From DASVTU01 sp036387415 (lineage in GTDB: Bacteria; Acidobacteriota; Blastocatellia; Pyrinomonadales; Pyrinomonadaceae), in assembly GCA_036387415.1 (NCBI GenBank), contig DASVTU010000029.1:1-64000 (forward strand): a stretch of 64,000 bases of DNA. Reading direction: 5' to 3'. Shown here in pieces: positions 17,463 to 25,429 of the stretch. Each line of letters starts with the position of its first letter. The stretch's first letter is position 1. The notes under the pieces are model-generated. The model was not told where the DNA came from and did no database searches. It saw only the letters and a list, made by a program, of their open reading frames with translations. The position numbers were made by a program, and so were the translations under genes.

Positions 17463-18260
17463 TCAGTAGGCGAACGACTGATAAATTTCGGTATCGGGCG
17501 CGTCGTCGAGCGTTTCGATGATGGGATTAAAACGCAGCAGGAAACGCGCGCGTTCGGAGAGCGTGTCGTAGGTGGCGCGCGGGATGCGGATGGAGACTTC
17601 GGGACGAAAGAGCCAGCGACGATGATAACCGATAACGACCATCGGACGCGGCGTGTGTGTGCGGTTCGGTGTGCCGCGATGAAGACCCCGCACGTCGCGA
17701 ATCATCACGTCGCCGAGGTGCAGCATCAAGGGTTCGAGTCTTCGCTCGCCCGACGCAATGAGTCGCATGCCTTCCTCTTTCGACATCATGTGCGTGCCGC
17801 GCGCCACTTCAAAAGGGCCGTTCTGCTCCGTGACATCGACGAGCGGAAAGTTGACGGCGAGTTGAAAAGGCAGCGTCTCCTGTCCGGTTTCGGGGAACAG
17901 TGGAAGCGCGTCGCGATGCATGTCTTGATATTCGGAACCGAGAAGCGGCGTGTCGGTCGCCAACTGGCACATCACCGCGTCGTCGCCGACGAGACGACCG
18001 ACGATGGCGAGCACGTCTTCATCTTCATAAAACTCCGGTTCGGCAAACGGCGCGACGAAGGGCAGCGTCACGTAGTAACGCGCCGCGCCGCGATTTTGTA
18101 GGTGGCCTTCGCGTTCGATGTGGCGTTCGAGCAGAGGCGTAAAAGCCTCGCGCCACGCAACGAGTTTCTCCTTCGAGAAATGCCCGCGCAAGACGCAGAA
18201 GCCGTCGCGGTAGACTTCCCCTGTCAATGCTTCGATTTCCTTGTCGTCGTACCTTCTCAT
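17463..18260 (-). CDS. Phytanoyl-CoA dioxygenase (PhyH) family protein
   Basis: The 265-residue protein fits the PhyH 2-oxoglutarate/Fe(II) oxygenase family. YRDGFCVLRGHFSKEKL is the common N-terminal motif, YQDMHRDALP gives the His-x-Asp metal pair, and MIRDVRGLHRGTPNRT supplies the distal His and a 2OG-binding Arg. The start at 18260 (MRRYDDKE) has a GTGGGA-type site upstream; the open frame continues to 18398 without one. It is the last gene of the furanose-transport operon, 59 bp after the YjfF-like permease, but its substrate and link to sugar metabolism are unknown. Confidence 0.82.
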   Translation of the reverse strand: MRRYDDKEIEALTGEVYRDGFCVLRGHFSKEKLVAWREAFTPLLERHIEREGHLQNRGAARYYVTLPFVAPFAEPEFYEDEDVLAIVGRLVGDDAVMCQLATDTPLLGSEYQDMHRDALPLFPETGQETLPFQLAVNFPLVDVTEQNGPFEVARGTHMMSKEEGMRLIASGERRLEPLMLHLGDVMIRDVRGLHRGTPNRTHTPRPMVVIGYHRRWLFRPEVSIRIPRATYDTLSERARFLLRFNPIIETLDDAPDTEIYQSFAY

Positions 18261-18319
18261 ACGTCCCACACCTTGTTCACATAAATTTTCGCGCAGACCG
18301 CTCCGTTGCAGAATCGCTG

Positions 18320-19318
18320 CTACTTTCGCGCGCTCAGGCGATTCTGCACGATGACGACTGCGAGCAGAAAGACGCCGCGCAAGACCCATTGCCACCACGA
18401 ACTGATGTCACCTTCCAAATTAAAGAGATTGAAAATCACGCCGAGCAGAAGGACGCCGACGAGCGTCGAGCCGACGCCGCCCTGCCCGCCCGTCAGGAGT
18501 GTGCCGCCGACGACCACCGCCGCAATCGCGTCGAGTTCCCAACCGAGTCCCGCTACGGGCTGTCCCGCGCCGAGACGCGAGGCCAGTATCACTCCGGCCA
18601 AACCCGCCAGTGCGCCGCTCAACGCGTAGACGCCGAGCGTTACACGCGAGACGTTCAAGCCCATCAATCGCGCCGCTTCCTCGTTGTCGCCGAGCGCGTA
18701 GACGTGGCGACCGAAACGCGTCTGCGCCAGTATGAGTCCGCCGACGACGTAGAAGATAATCAGAAGCAAGACGGGCACCGGCACAGGCCCGACCCAACCG
18801 CGACCGAGCCACGTAAAACCCTCGGACAGACGAGCCACGCGCACCGATTGCTCGCCCGTGTAGGCGAGCGCGAGTCCACGCGCCGCAATCATCATCGCCA
18901 GCGTCACGATAAACGGTTGAATGCGTGCCTTCGCAATCACGACGCCGTTGATGAAACCGAGCAGGGTCGTGAAGGCCACCGCCGCCAGCACCGCGACCAC
19001 CACGCCGCGCCCCGCGAGGTTGGCCGCGATGACTCCCGCCACCGCCAGGAGCGACCCGACAGAGAGGTCGATGCCGCCTGTCAGAATCACAAACGTCATG
19101 CCGAGCGCGACGAGTCCGAGCATGCTGTTTTGTCTGAGGACGTTGACGAGATTGTTTTCCGTCAGGAACTGCGAATAACGCATCGACGCGAAGATGCAAA
19201 CGAGCACTAGCGCGACGAGCGCGCCCTGCCGTTGAATAAAAGAGGTGAACTTCGCGCGTGCGACGCCGCCGCGCGTCGTCCCCGCCTCGTCCATCGTCGT
19301 CGTTCCAGCTTCGCTCAT
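18320..19318 (-). CDS. yjfF: Sugar ABC transporter permease, YjfF-like (RbsC family)
   Basis: The 332-residue inner-membrane protein belongs to the BPD_transp_2/RbsC family. The hallmark LVALGMTFVILTGGIDLSVGS and the C-terminal ELDAIAAVVVGGTLLTGGQGG are clear, with about nine membrane helices. A second, different permease of the same family lies at 21.5-22.5 kb; one ATPase with two distinct permeases and a YtfQ-like binding protein is the arrangement of E. coli ytfQRT-yjfF. The ATG overlaps the stop of the GH43 gene (ATGA) and has GGAGG 4-5 nt upstream. The assignment to YjfF rather than YtfT is by gene order and is tentative. Confidence 0.85.
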   Translation of the reverse strand: MSEAGTTTMDEAGTTRGGVARAKFTSFIQRQGALVALVLVCIFASMRYSQFLTENNLVNVLRQNSMLGLVALGMTFVILTGGIDLSVGSLLAVAGVIAANLAGRGVVVAVLAAVAFTTLLGFINGVVIAKARIQPFIVTLAMMIAARGLALAYTGEQSVRVARLSEGFTWLGRGWVGPVPVPVLLLIIFYVVGGLILAQTRFGRHVYALGDNEEAARLMGLNVSRVTLGVYALSGALAGLAGVILASRLGAGQPVAGLGWELDAIAAVVVGGTLLTGGQGGVGSTLVGVLLLGVIFNLFNLEGDISSWWQWVLRGVFLLAVVIVQNRLSARK

Positions 19319-21084
19319 ACTGTCCTCCGTCCGCTCATCAACTCAAAACCAGAATTAACCACAGAGACCCGGAGATACAGAGGAAAGAAGGCCGTAGCAG
19401 GAGGCAGAAAAACTCGCGTGCTTCCTATCTGCCTTCTGCTTTCTGCATCTCTCGGTGCCTCTGTGTCTCTGTGGCTCGTCCCTGCTTTTTCGGGATGCGC
19501 CGGGGCGATGCGTATCCAGTCGAATCTGCCGACCGCGCCGGAGCCGCCGCCCGTCGTGAGCGCGACGCGTGCGCCTTCGATGTAACTACCATCGACAGGT
19601 TCACCCAATTCCGTCCAGTCGCGCCCGTTGTCGCTGAAGGCGAAGCGGTATCGCTCGCCGTCGGTGGCAATCATGCGTAGATAGACGGATTGTGCGGCGG
19701 GCGCATTGGCCGTCGCGAGTCGCTGCTGGCTTCGTCCCTCGCGTCGCCAGACGGAGACTTTGCCGCTGCCGACGGCGACGCCGACCGCCGCGTCGCGCCA
19801 ACTGTAGGCCGCCAATCCTGCGCGCACGCCCGTCGTCATGCCCTTCATATCGACGAGCGTCGTCGCCGTGTAATCGCCCGACGTTGTACGTCGCGCCAGC
19901 ACGGCTCCCGTCCATTCGTCAGGCGGCGCACTAGCGAGTGGGGCGAGCAGCAAATGGCCTTCGGAAAGCACGTCGATGCGCGCCGACTGTCGATGCATCA
20001 TCGGCCACTGCCACACGGCGCTCAACTCCGGCTTACTAAAACCGTCGTAAAACGTCGTCTCGTCCGGCTGCTCCACGACTTTGAACGGCGACGCCGCCGT
20101 CGTACTTGCGCCACGGCCTTCATTGATGGTCGGCCAACCCGTCGCCGCGTCCCAATGAATCTCGTCGAGCAGGGCTTCGCGTCCGATGTTGAACGTGTCA
20201 CGGCGTTGACGATAAGAATGATAGAGAAGAAAGTCGCGCCCGTCGGGCGTTGTGACGATGCTGCCGTGACCGGGACATTGCCACGCTGCGTTGGCCGCGA
20301 GAATCGGATTCGCGGGATTCTTCTCCCACTTCCCGAGAAGCGTGCGCGAGCGTGCGACGCCGAGCGCGTAGCGACAACCGCGACCGCAGCAAGCGTTGCC
20401 CGAATAGAAATGATAGTACCAACCATTGCGCCGGACGATGAATGAACCCTCGACGACATGACGCTCCCACGCGGCGGTGTTGCGGAGGATTTGTTTGGGC
20501 TTGCCCGTGAGTTTGATGCCGTCTTCGGAGAGCGTTTGCGCCCAGATGGGCGTCGGCTGGCTGCGGTCGTTGCCGTCCTCTTTCCAGATGAGGTAACGCT
20601 GGTTGGTTTCGTCGCGGAAGGTGAAGGCGTCAATCGAGCCGATGTCCTGACAGACGAGCGGCCCGTGGTCTGTGTAAGGGCCGGAGGGCGCGTCCGACGT
20701 GGCGACGGCGACGCAGAGCGTCCCCTTCTTGCCCGCGCCGTCGTTGCGTCGCGCCGTGTAGTAGACATAAAAACGCCCGCCGTCCACGCTGATTTCCGGT
20801 GCCCAGAAATCGCCCTTCGCCCATGCCGGACTCGTCTGAAACACCGCGCCCACGGGACGCCAGTTCACAAGGTCGCGCGAATGCAGAATGGCGAAGTGCG
20901 GCATCCAACCGCCCGTCGTCGCCGTCGCCCAATAGTCTTCTCCGACGCGCACCACCGACGGGTCTGGAAAGTCGCCCGCGATGACCGGATTCGTATACGT
21001 CGCGCCTGTCTGTGCCGCGATGTTAACGGAGAGACAGAGACACAGCAGCGCGGTGATGTAACTAAGATAGATTGAACGTCTCAT
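19315..21084 (-). CDS. Secreted GH43 glycoside hydrolase (GH43-1) with repeat-derived C-terminal tail
   Basis: The 589-residue protein has a signal peptide (to about residue 25, NIAAQ) and a five-bladed GH43 domain. AGDFPDPSVV has the catalytic base (Asp41), GSIDAFTF the pKa-modulating Asp, and HVVEGSFIVRRNGWYYHFYS the general acid Glu. Residues ~340-525 form a C-terminal beta-sandwich. Such enzymes release arabinofuranose, xylose or galactofuranose; substrate is not fixed by sequence. The last ~60 residues (from about HPEKAGTSHRDTEAPRDAE) are read straight through a family A repeat and look non-ancestral. The stop overlaps the YjfF-like start. The N-terminus overlaps the small Cys-rich membrane protein gene by ATGA. 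Confidence 0.9.
   Translation of the reverse strand: MRRSIYLSYITALLCLCLSVNIAAQTGATYTNPVIAGDFPDPSVVRVGEDYWATATTGGWMPHFAILHSRDLVNWRPVGAVFQTSPAWAKGDFWAPEISVDGGRFYVYYTARRNDGAGKKGTLCVAVATSDAPSGPYTDHGPLVCQDIGSIDAFTFRDETNQRYLIWKEDGNDRSQPTPIWAQTLSEDGIKLTGKPKQILRNTAAWERHVVEGSFIVRRNGWYYHFYSGNACCGRGCRYALGVARSRTLLGKWEKNPANPILAANAAWQCPGHGSIVTTPDGRDFLLYHSYRQRRDTFNIGREALLDEIHWDAATGWPTINEGRGASTTAASPFKVVEQPDETTFYDGFSKPELSAVWQWPMMHRQSARIDVLSEGHLLLAPLASAPPDEWTGAVLARRTTSGDYTATTLVDMKGMTTGVRAGLAAYSWRDAAVGVAVGSGKVSVWRREGRSQQRLATANAPAAQSVYLRMIATDGERYRFAFSDNGRDWTELGEPVDGSYIEGARVALTTGGGSGAVGRFDWIRIAPAHPEKAGTSHRDTEAPRDAESRRQIGSTRVFLPPATAFFPLYLRVSVVNSGFELMSGRRTV
19335..19482. repeat. Family A dispersed inverted repeat inside the GH43-1 reading frame
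   Basis: CCACAGAGACCCGGAGATACAG (from 19359) faces CTCTGTGTCTCTGTGG (19459-19474). The flank TCAAAACCAGAATTAA is shared, inverted, with the copy at 12.95 kb. An inner pair (gaaggccgtagcaggaggcagaa / tctgccttctgctttctgc) is also present. The whole element is translated in frame as the C-terminal tail of GH43-1. Confidence 0.9.
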
Positions 21085-21506
21085 CTATTTTTTTCGCCGC
21101 CGAAGTAGAAACCGGTGATGCTGCCGATGAGCGTTCCGGCGAAAACCAGCACTTTGTCGAAATGTTCGGTCTTGTGGAAAAAGTAGATAAAGTAAAAGGC
21201 GATTAAAACAAACAGCACGGCGAGCGTCGGCACCAACCTGTTCTGTATCTTCAGACTGGTCGGTTCAATCGTGCTTCTTCCTTTGCATATCGAACATGGC
21301 ACACCCATTCTATCTTTATACGTTACCCCTTCTTCGCTCTCCTTGTACCTGACACATGTCTCACAGCTATTCCCGCCGGAACCATTCTTGCAAGTGCCCG
21401 ACTGCTGGCAATGTCCACAGGGAATCCGCGACGGAAGATGGTCGGGGAATTGCCAAACGTTAACGGGCTTGGCTTGTTCAATTCGCTGCTGCTCAAGCAT
21501 GTTCAC
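21081..21506 (-). CDS. Small Cys-rich membrane protein inside the sugar-transport operon
   Basis: The 141-residue protein has a soluble head with four Cys pairs or partial pairs (IPCGHCQQSGTC, NSCETC, VPCSICKG), which resemble DnaJ-type zinc-finger modules. Two membrane helices follow at about residues 91-108 (VPTLAVLFVLIAFYFIYFF) and 117-135. No family name can be given with confidence. It sits between the YtfT-like permease and GH43-1, overlapping the GH43-1 start by ATGA, so it is expressed with the transport genes. It may bind zinc or act as a small membrane adaptor; this is inference. Confidence 0.7.
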   Translation of the reverse strand: MNMLEQQRIEQAKPVNVWQFPDHLPSRIPCGHCQQSGTCKNGSGGNSCETCVRYKESEEGVTYKDRMGVPCSICKGRSTIEPTSLKIQNRLVPTLAVLFVLIAFYFIYFFHKTEHFDKVLVFAGTLIGSITGFYFGGEKNR

Positions 21507-21544
21507 TTCTTTCGACTCGGATGCTCCTTAACTAAATCGACTCC

Positions 21545-22522
21545 TCACGCGACCTTCGGACGCTGCACGTAGACGGCGAGCAGGATAATCGCCGCCTTCA
21601 GGACGAGCGACCATGAGAACGGAATCAGATTCATGTTAAAGCTCGTCGTGATGACCTGCATGATGAGCGCGCCGATGAGTGTCCCGACCACTGTGGCGCG
21701 TCCACCCGTCAGAGGCGTGCCGCCGACGACCACCGCCGCAATCGCGTCGAGTTCGATGTTGAGTCCGACTTTCGCCGCGTCGCTGGCGCCGAGTCGCGCC
21801 GTCTCAATCAGCCCGGCCAGCCCTGCGAGCAGACCGCTCAAGGCATAGACGGCAATCTTGGTTCGATGAATCTTGATACCCGCGAGACGCGACGCCGCTT
21901 CGTTGCCGCCGACGGCGACGACGTAACGACCAAAACTCGTCGCGCGCATCACGAAAATGGCCGCCGCGACCACCAGAATCATCACAACCACTTGCACAGG
22001 CACGGGGCCGACGTAGCCTTTGCCGAGATACTCAAACGTCGGGTTGCTGAACGGAATCAACTGCCCGCCCTGACTCATCACCTGCGCGACGCCGCGACCC
22101 GTAATCAAAAGCGCCAGCGTAACGATGATGGGTTGGATGCGAAAACCCGTGATAAGCGCGCCATTCAACGCGCCGACGCCGAGTGCAACCAGCAACGCGA
22201 GTGCGACCGCCACGACGACGCCGCTGCCGAGCATGGTTGCCGCGAGTGCCGAAGCGATTGCCATCACAGAACCGACGGAGAGGTCGATGCCGCCCGTGGC
22301 AATCACCAGCGTCATCCCCACGGCGACGAGCACCGTGGTCGAAACTTGCAGGAGGATGTTCCAGAGATTGCTTGCCGACGCGAAGTTTGGCGTCAGGATG
22401 ATGTTACCGACGACGAGCAGAATGAGCGCGGCGAGCGCGCCGTATGTCGGCCCCAACGCGCCGAGGCTCGCGCGCACGTCGCTCAAACCACTGCTGCGAT
22501 TCATCCCTGTCGCGTTCTGCAT
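21545..22522 (-). CDS. ytfT: Sugar ABC transporter permease, YtfT-like (RbsC family)
   Basis: The 325-residue permease has the family motif VAVGMTLVIATGGIDLSVGS and the C-terminal ELDAIAAVVVGGTPLTGGRA, with about nine membrane helices. The start at 22522 (MQNATGMNRSSG) is chosen because AAGGAG lies 9 nt upstream and the ATPase stop is 4 nt before; the longer open frame to 22657 runs into the ATPase gene. It forms the membrane channel with the YjfF-like permease or as a homodimer. Direct linkage to the ATPase gene argues for the YtfT position. Confidence 0.87.
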   Translation of the reverse strand: MQNATGMNRSSGLSDVRASLGALGPTYGALAALILLVVGNIILTPNFASASNLWNILLQVSTTVLVAVGMTLVIATGGIDLSVGSVMAIASALAATMLGSGVVVAVALALLVALGVGALNGALITGFRIQPIIVTLALLITGRGVAQVMSQGGQLIPFSNPTFEYLGKGYVGPVPVQVVVMILVVAAAIFVMRATSFGRYVVAVGGNEAASRLAGIKIHRTKIAVYALSGLLAGLAGLIETARLGASDAAKVGLNIELDAIAAVVVGGTPLTGGRATVVGTLIGALIMQVITTSFNMNLIPFSWSLVLKAAIILLAVYVQRPKVA

Positions 22523-22526
22523 CGTC

Positions 22527-24188
22527 TTATGCTCCTTCGCCCGTGTCGTCGCTGCTGTTGCTGCCGCTGCCATCGTCTTGGTTTGAGTCTGCGGCGTCGC
22601 TGCCGCCGCGTGCGTGGCCTGTTGCGTGTACGGCAGCACGACCGTCTTCGAGCGCATCTCTGGTTGCGTCGGTGCCGCCTTCGGCCATCGCGTGGATGAT
22701 GGCGTCCTGCGAAATCTCTTTGCCGCGCAATTCGGCGACGCACTGGCCGTCGCGCATGACGACCACGCGCGAACTCCCTTCGACCAACTCCTCCAACTCC
22801 GACGAAATCATCAACACGCCCAGACCCGATTCCGCCAACTCGTTGACGAGTGCCTGAATTTCGCCCTTCGCGCCGATGTCGATGCCGCGCGTCGGCTCAT
22901 CCAGAATCAGGAACTTCGGGTTCTTGCAGAGCCACCGCGCGAGTAAGACTTTTTGTTGATTTCCACCGGAAAGTTCACGAATTTTCTGTTCCGCGCTCGA
23001 CGCCTTGATGCCCAGACGTTTCATGAAACGTTCGACGATGGCGTTCTGCTCGGCGCGCGAAACGATGCCGAAGCGCGTCAACTCTGGAAGCGCGGCGAGC
23101 GTCAGATTCTCGCGGACGGAGAGTTCGGGGATGATGCCTTCGGCCTTGCGGTCTTCGGAGAGAAACGCGAGTCCGGCGTCAATGGCATCGCCGGGCGAAC
23201 GCAGGTTGAGCAGACTCCCTTCGAGATAAACTTCGCCGTCTTCCACGCGGTCTGCGCCGAAGATAGCGCGCGCCGTCTCCGTCCGACCTGAACCTAGCAA
23301 GCCCGCCATGCCGACAATCTCGCCGCGCGCCGTATCCACCGTCACGTTCTTCAAACGACGCCCGCGCGTGATGTTCGAGGCACGTAGGAGCGGCGTCGCC
23401 TCCGACGCGTCGCCTTGCGTGTGGCGGAAGGCGGTCGCACCTTTCTGCCGGAGTTCATCGCGCTGTTTGCCGAGCATGAGGCAAACGAGGTCGATTCGTT
23501 CAAGCCCCGCGAGTAGACGCGTGCCGACGAGTTTGCCGTCGCGCAAAATCGTCACACGGTCACAGACCGCGTAGAGTTCATCGAAGCGATGGCTGATATA
23601 GACGACCGCCGTGCCCTCGGCTTTGAGGCGTCGAATCACGTCATAGAGAATCGACACTTCGCGTTCGGTGAGCGAACTCGTCGGCTCATCCAACACGACT
23701 ACTTTCGCGCCAAGCGAAACGCCGCGCGCGATGGCGACCATTTGGCGGAGCGCGATGTTGAGGCTGCCGAGCGTGGCGCGCGGGTCAATCTCCAAACCGA
23801 GTCGCTTCAAGAGCGCGGCGGTGTCGGCGTTCATCTGCTTCCAGTTAATCAGACCGAAGCGTCGCGGCTCGCGTCCCAGAAAGATGTTTTCGGCCACCGT
23901 GCGAAACGCGAGCAGATTAACTTCCTGATAGACGGCGACGACGCCTGCCGCCTGCGCGTCTTCCGGCGAACCGAATTCGACCTCGCGCCCTTCGAGCCAC
24001 ATGCGCCCGCCGTCGCGCTGGTACGCGCCCGTCATGATTTTAATCAGCGTCGATTTGCCCGCGCCGTTTTCGCCGACAAGCGCATGAACTTCGCCGCGCT
24101 CCAACGCGAGGTCAACGCCTCCCAGAGCCGTGACGCCCGAAAAGACTTTTGTGATGCCCTCCATGCGGAGGAGTGGTTGGGTGTTCAT
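22527..24188 (-). CDS. ytfR: Sugar ABC transporter ATP-binding protein, YtfR/RbsA-like
   Basis: The 553-residue protein has two ATPase domains in tandem. The first has Walker A GENGAGKSTLIK, a degenerate signature (LNIALRQMVAIARGV) and Walker B VVVLDEPTSSL; the second has GLLGSGRTETARAIFG in place of a canonical Walker A, signature LSGGNQQKVLLARWL and FLILDEPTRGID. This asymmetry is normal in the RbsA/MglA/YtfR family. The final ~45 residues are a low-complexity Ala/Gly/Asp/Ser tail not expected in the family. It energises import with the two permeases and the YtfQ-like protein. A hairpin repeat separates it from the binding-protein gene. Confidence 0.93.
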   Translation of the reverse strand: MNTQPLLRMEGITKVFSGVTALGGVDLALERGEVHALVGENGAGKSTLIKIMTGAYQRDGGRMWLEGREVEFGSPEDAQAAGVVAVYQEVNLLAFRTVAENIFLGREPRRFGLINWKQMNADTAALLKRLGLEIDPRATLGSLNIALRQMVAIARGVSLGAKVVVLDEPTSSLTEREVSILYDVIRRLKAEGTAVVYISHRFDELYAVCDRVTILRDGKLVGTRLLAGLERIDLVCLMLGKQRDELRQKGATAFRHTQGDASEATPLLRASNITRGRRLKNVTVDTARGEIVGMAGLLGSGRTETARAIFGADRVEDGEVYLEGSLLNLRSPGDAIDAGLAFLSEDRKAEGIIPELSVRENLTLAALPELTRFGIVSRAEQNAIVERFMKRLGIKASSAEQKIRELSGGNQQKVLLARWLCKNPKFLILDEPTRGIDIGAKGEIQALVNELAESGLGVLMISSELEELVEGSSRVVVMRDGQCVAELRGKEISQDAIIHAMAEGGTDATRDALEDGRAAVHATGHARGGSDAADSNQDDGSGSNSSDDTGEGA

Positions 24189-24196
24189 AATCGAAT

Positions 24197-24280
24197 AGAG
24201 GTCAGAGGTCGGAGGTCAGAGGTCGGTGAGAGACAGGAGGTTTGTTTTTACTAACCTCTAGCCTCTAACCTCTGACCTCT
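24197..24280. repeat. Family B heptamer inverted repeat between binding-protein and ATPase genes
   Basis: Four degenerate copies of gaggtcg/a run in tandem from 24197, and the complement ctaacctctagcctctaacc begins at 24251. The related element at 44.08 kb shares the unit and the ACTAACCTCT entry to the right arm. Placed between the ytfQ-like and ytfR-like genes, the hairpin could protect the binding-protein mRNA 3' end or attenuate downstream expression. Confidence 0.88.
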
Positions 24281-24285
24281 GCTTT

Positions 24286-25380
24286 TCAGTATGCTTCATC
24301 AACAAACTGTGCGGCGTTGCTTTGGTCGAAGAAGCGGTCGGTCAGAATAATCTTGGGTGGTATCTGTTCGCCGCGTAGATATTTTTCGAGTGTGTCGAAG
24401 GCGAGCGGGCCGAAACGCGGGTTGGATTCGACGCTGATGCTCATCTCGCCCGCGACGATTGATTTGAGCGCGTCCTTCTCGCCGTCTACGGAGACGATGA
24501 GCACGTCGGTGCCGGGTTTCATTCCGGCGGCCTTGAGGGCTTGAATCGCGCCGAGCGCCATCTCATCGTTGTGCGCGTAGACCGCCGTAATCTCCTTGCC
24601 CTTCGACTGGATGATGTTTTCCATCACCTTTTGTCCTTCGGCGCGGGAGAAGTTGCCGGTCTGCGAGGCGATAACTTTCATGTCGGGATGACTTTTAATC
24701 GCGTCCATGAAACCCTTCTGGCGGTCGTTGGCGACGGACGCGCCCGCCGTGCCCGTCAGTTCGACGATGCCCGCTTTGCCGTTCGTCTTGTTGATTAACC
24801 ATTCGGCGGCGCGTTTGCCCTGCTCGACGAAGTTTGAGCCGAGAAAGGCGACGTAATCCTGCCCCGGCGTGCCAGCCGCTTCGCGGTCGATGAGGAAGAC
24901 GGGGATGCCCGCTTCCTTTGCGCTCTGCAACGCCGGAGCCAACCCTTCAAACTCGCGCGGCGCGAGGAAGATAACATCGACGCCCTGCGCCACGAAGTCT
25001 TCCACATCGTTGACCTGCTTCGACGTTTGCCCCTGCGCGTCAGAGACCTTTAACGTGTACTTGTCGGCGCGTTTGGCCGCTTCGTCGCGGATGCTGTTGG
25101 TCTCTGCGATGCGCCACGGGTTGTTGTTCTCCATCTGCGAGAAGCCGACGACGAGTTTGCCCTGCTTGTTTCTCAGACGTTGCTGCACGGCGCTACCACC
25201 GCCGCCTCCCGCATCTGCGCCGCCTTCGCTCGCTGCGCCGCCGCCCGTCGAGCCACTGTTACCGCCGCCACCGCCGCCGTCCTGCTTCGCGCATCCGGCG
25301 AAGACCAAAGCGGCCACGGCGATGAAAGCCAAGAGACTCGCGGCGAGGCGTCTGCTCTGTCCGTCAATGAAAGATTTCAT
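24286..25380 (-). CDS. ytfQ: Periplasmic sugar-binding lipoprotein, YtfQ-like (galactofuranose type)
   Basis: The 364-residue protein has a lipoprotein signal (VFAGC lipobox, Cys ~30) and a long Gly/Ser/Ala linker to about residue 70, which tethers the domain to the membrane. The periplasmic-binding fold follows: VGFSQMENNNPWRIAETNS, DFVAQGVDVIFLAPREFEGL, GTAGASVANDRQKGF and VYAHNDEMALGAIQALKAAG. This phrase order closely resembles E. coli YtfQ, known to bind galactofuranose, more than RbsB or MglB. The comparison is from memory. It delivers sugar to the YtfR/T/YjfF-like importer and is the first transport gene after GH43-2. Confidence 0.87.
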   Translation of the reverse strand: MKSFIDGQSRRLAASLLAFIAVAALVFAGCAKQDGGGGGGNSGSTGGGAASEGGADAGGGGGSAVQQRLRNKQGKLVVGFSQMENNNPWRIAETNSIRDEAAKRADKYTLKVSDAQGQTSKQVNDVEDFVAQGVDVIFLAPREFEGLAPALQSAKEAGIPVFLIDREAAGTPGQDYVAFLGSNFVEQGKRAAEWLINKTNGKAGIVELTGTAGASVANDRQKGFMDAIKSHPDMKVIASQTGNFSRAEGQKVMENIIQSKGKEITAVYAHNDEMALGAIQALKAAGMKPGTDVLIVSVDGEKDALKSIVAGEMSISVESNPRFGPLAFDTLEKYLRGEQIPPKIILTDRFFDQSNAAQFVDEAY

Positions 25381-25429
25381 GTTCCCGTTTCTCCATTAAG
25401 TTTTGTTTACAGATTTGACTGCAAGACTT

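Noticed and set aside
18227..19210. A 327-codon plus-strand frame opposite the YjfF-like permease
   Set aside because: It mirrors the permease codons; His/Arg/Asp-rich low-complexity sequence with no domain.
25381..25429. LacI operator before the YtfQ-like gene
   Set aside because: TGTAAACAAAACTTA resembles one half-site but lacks the central CG and a symmetrical second half.
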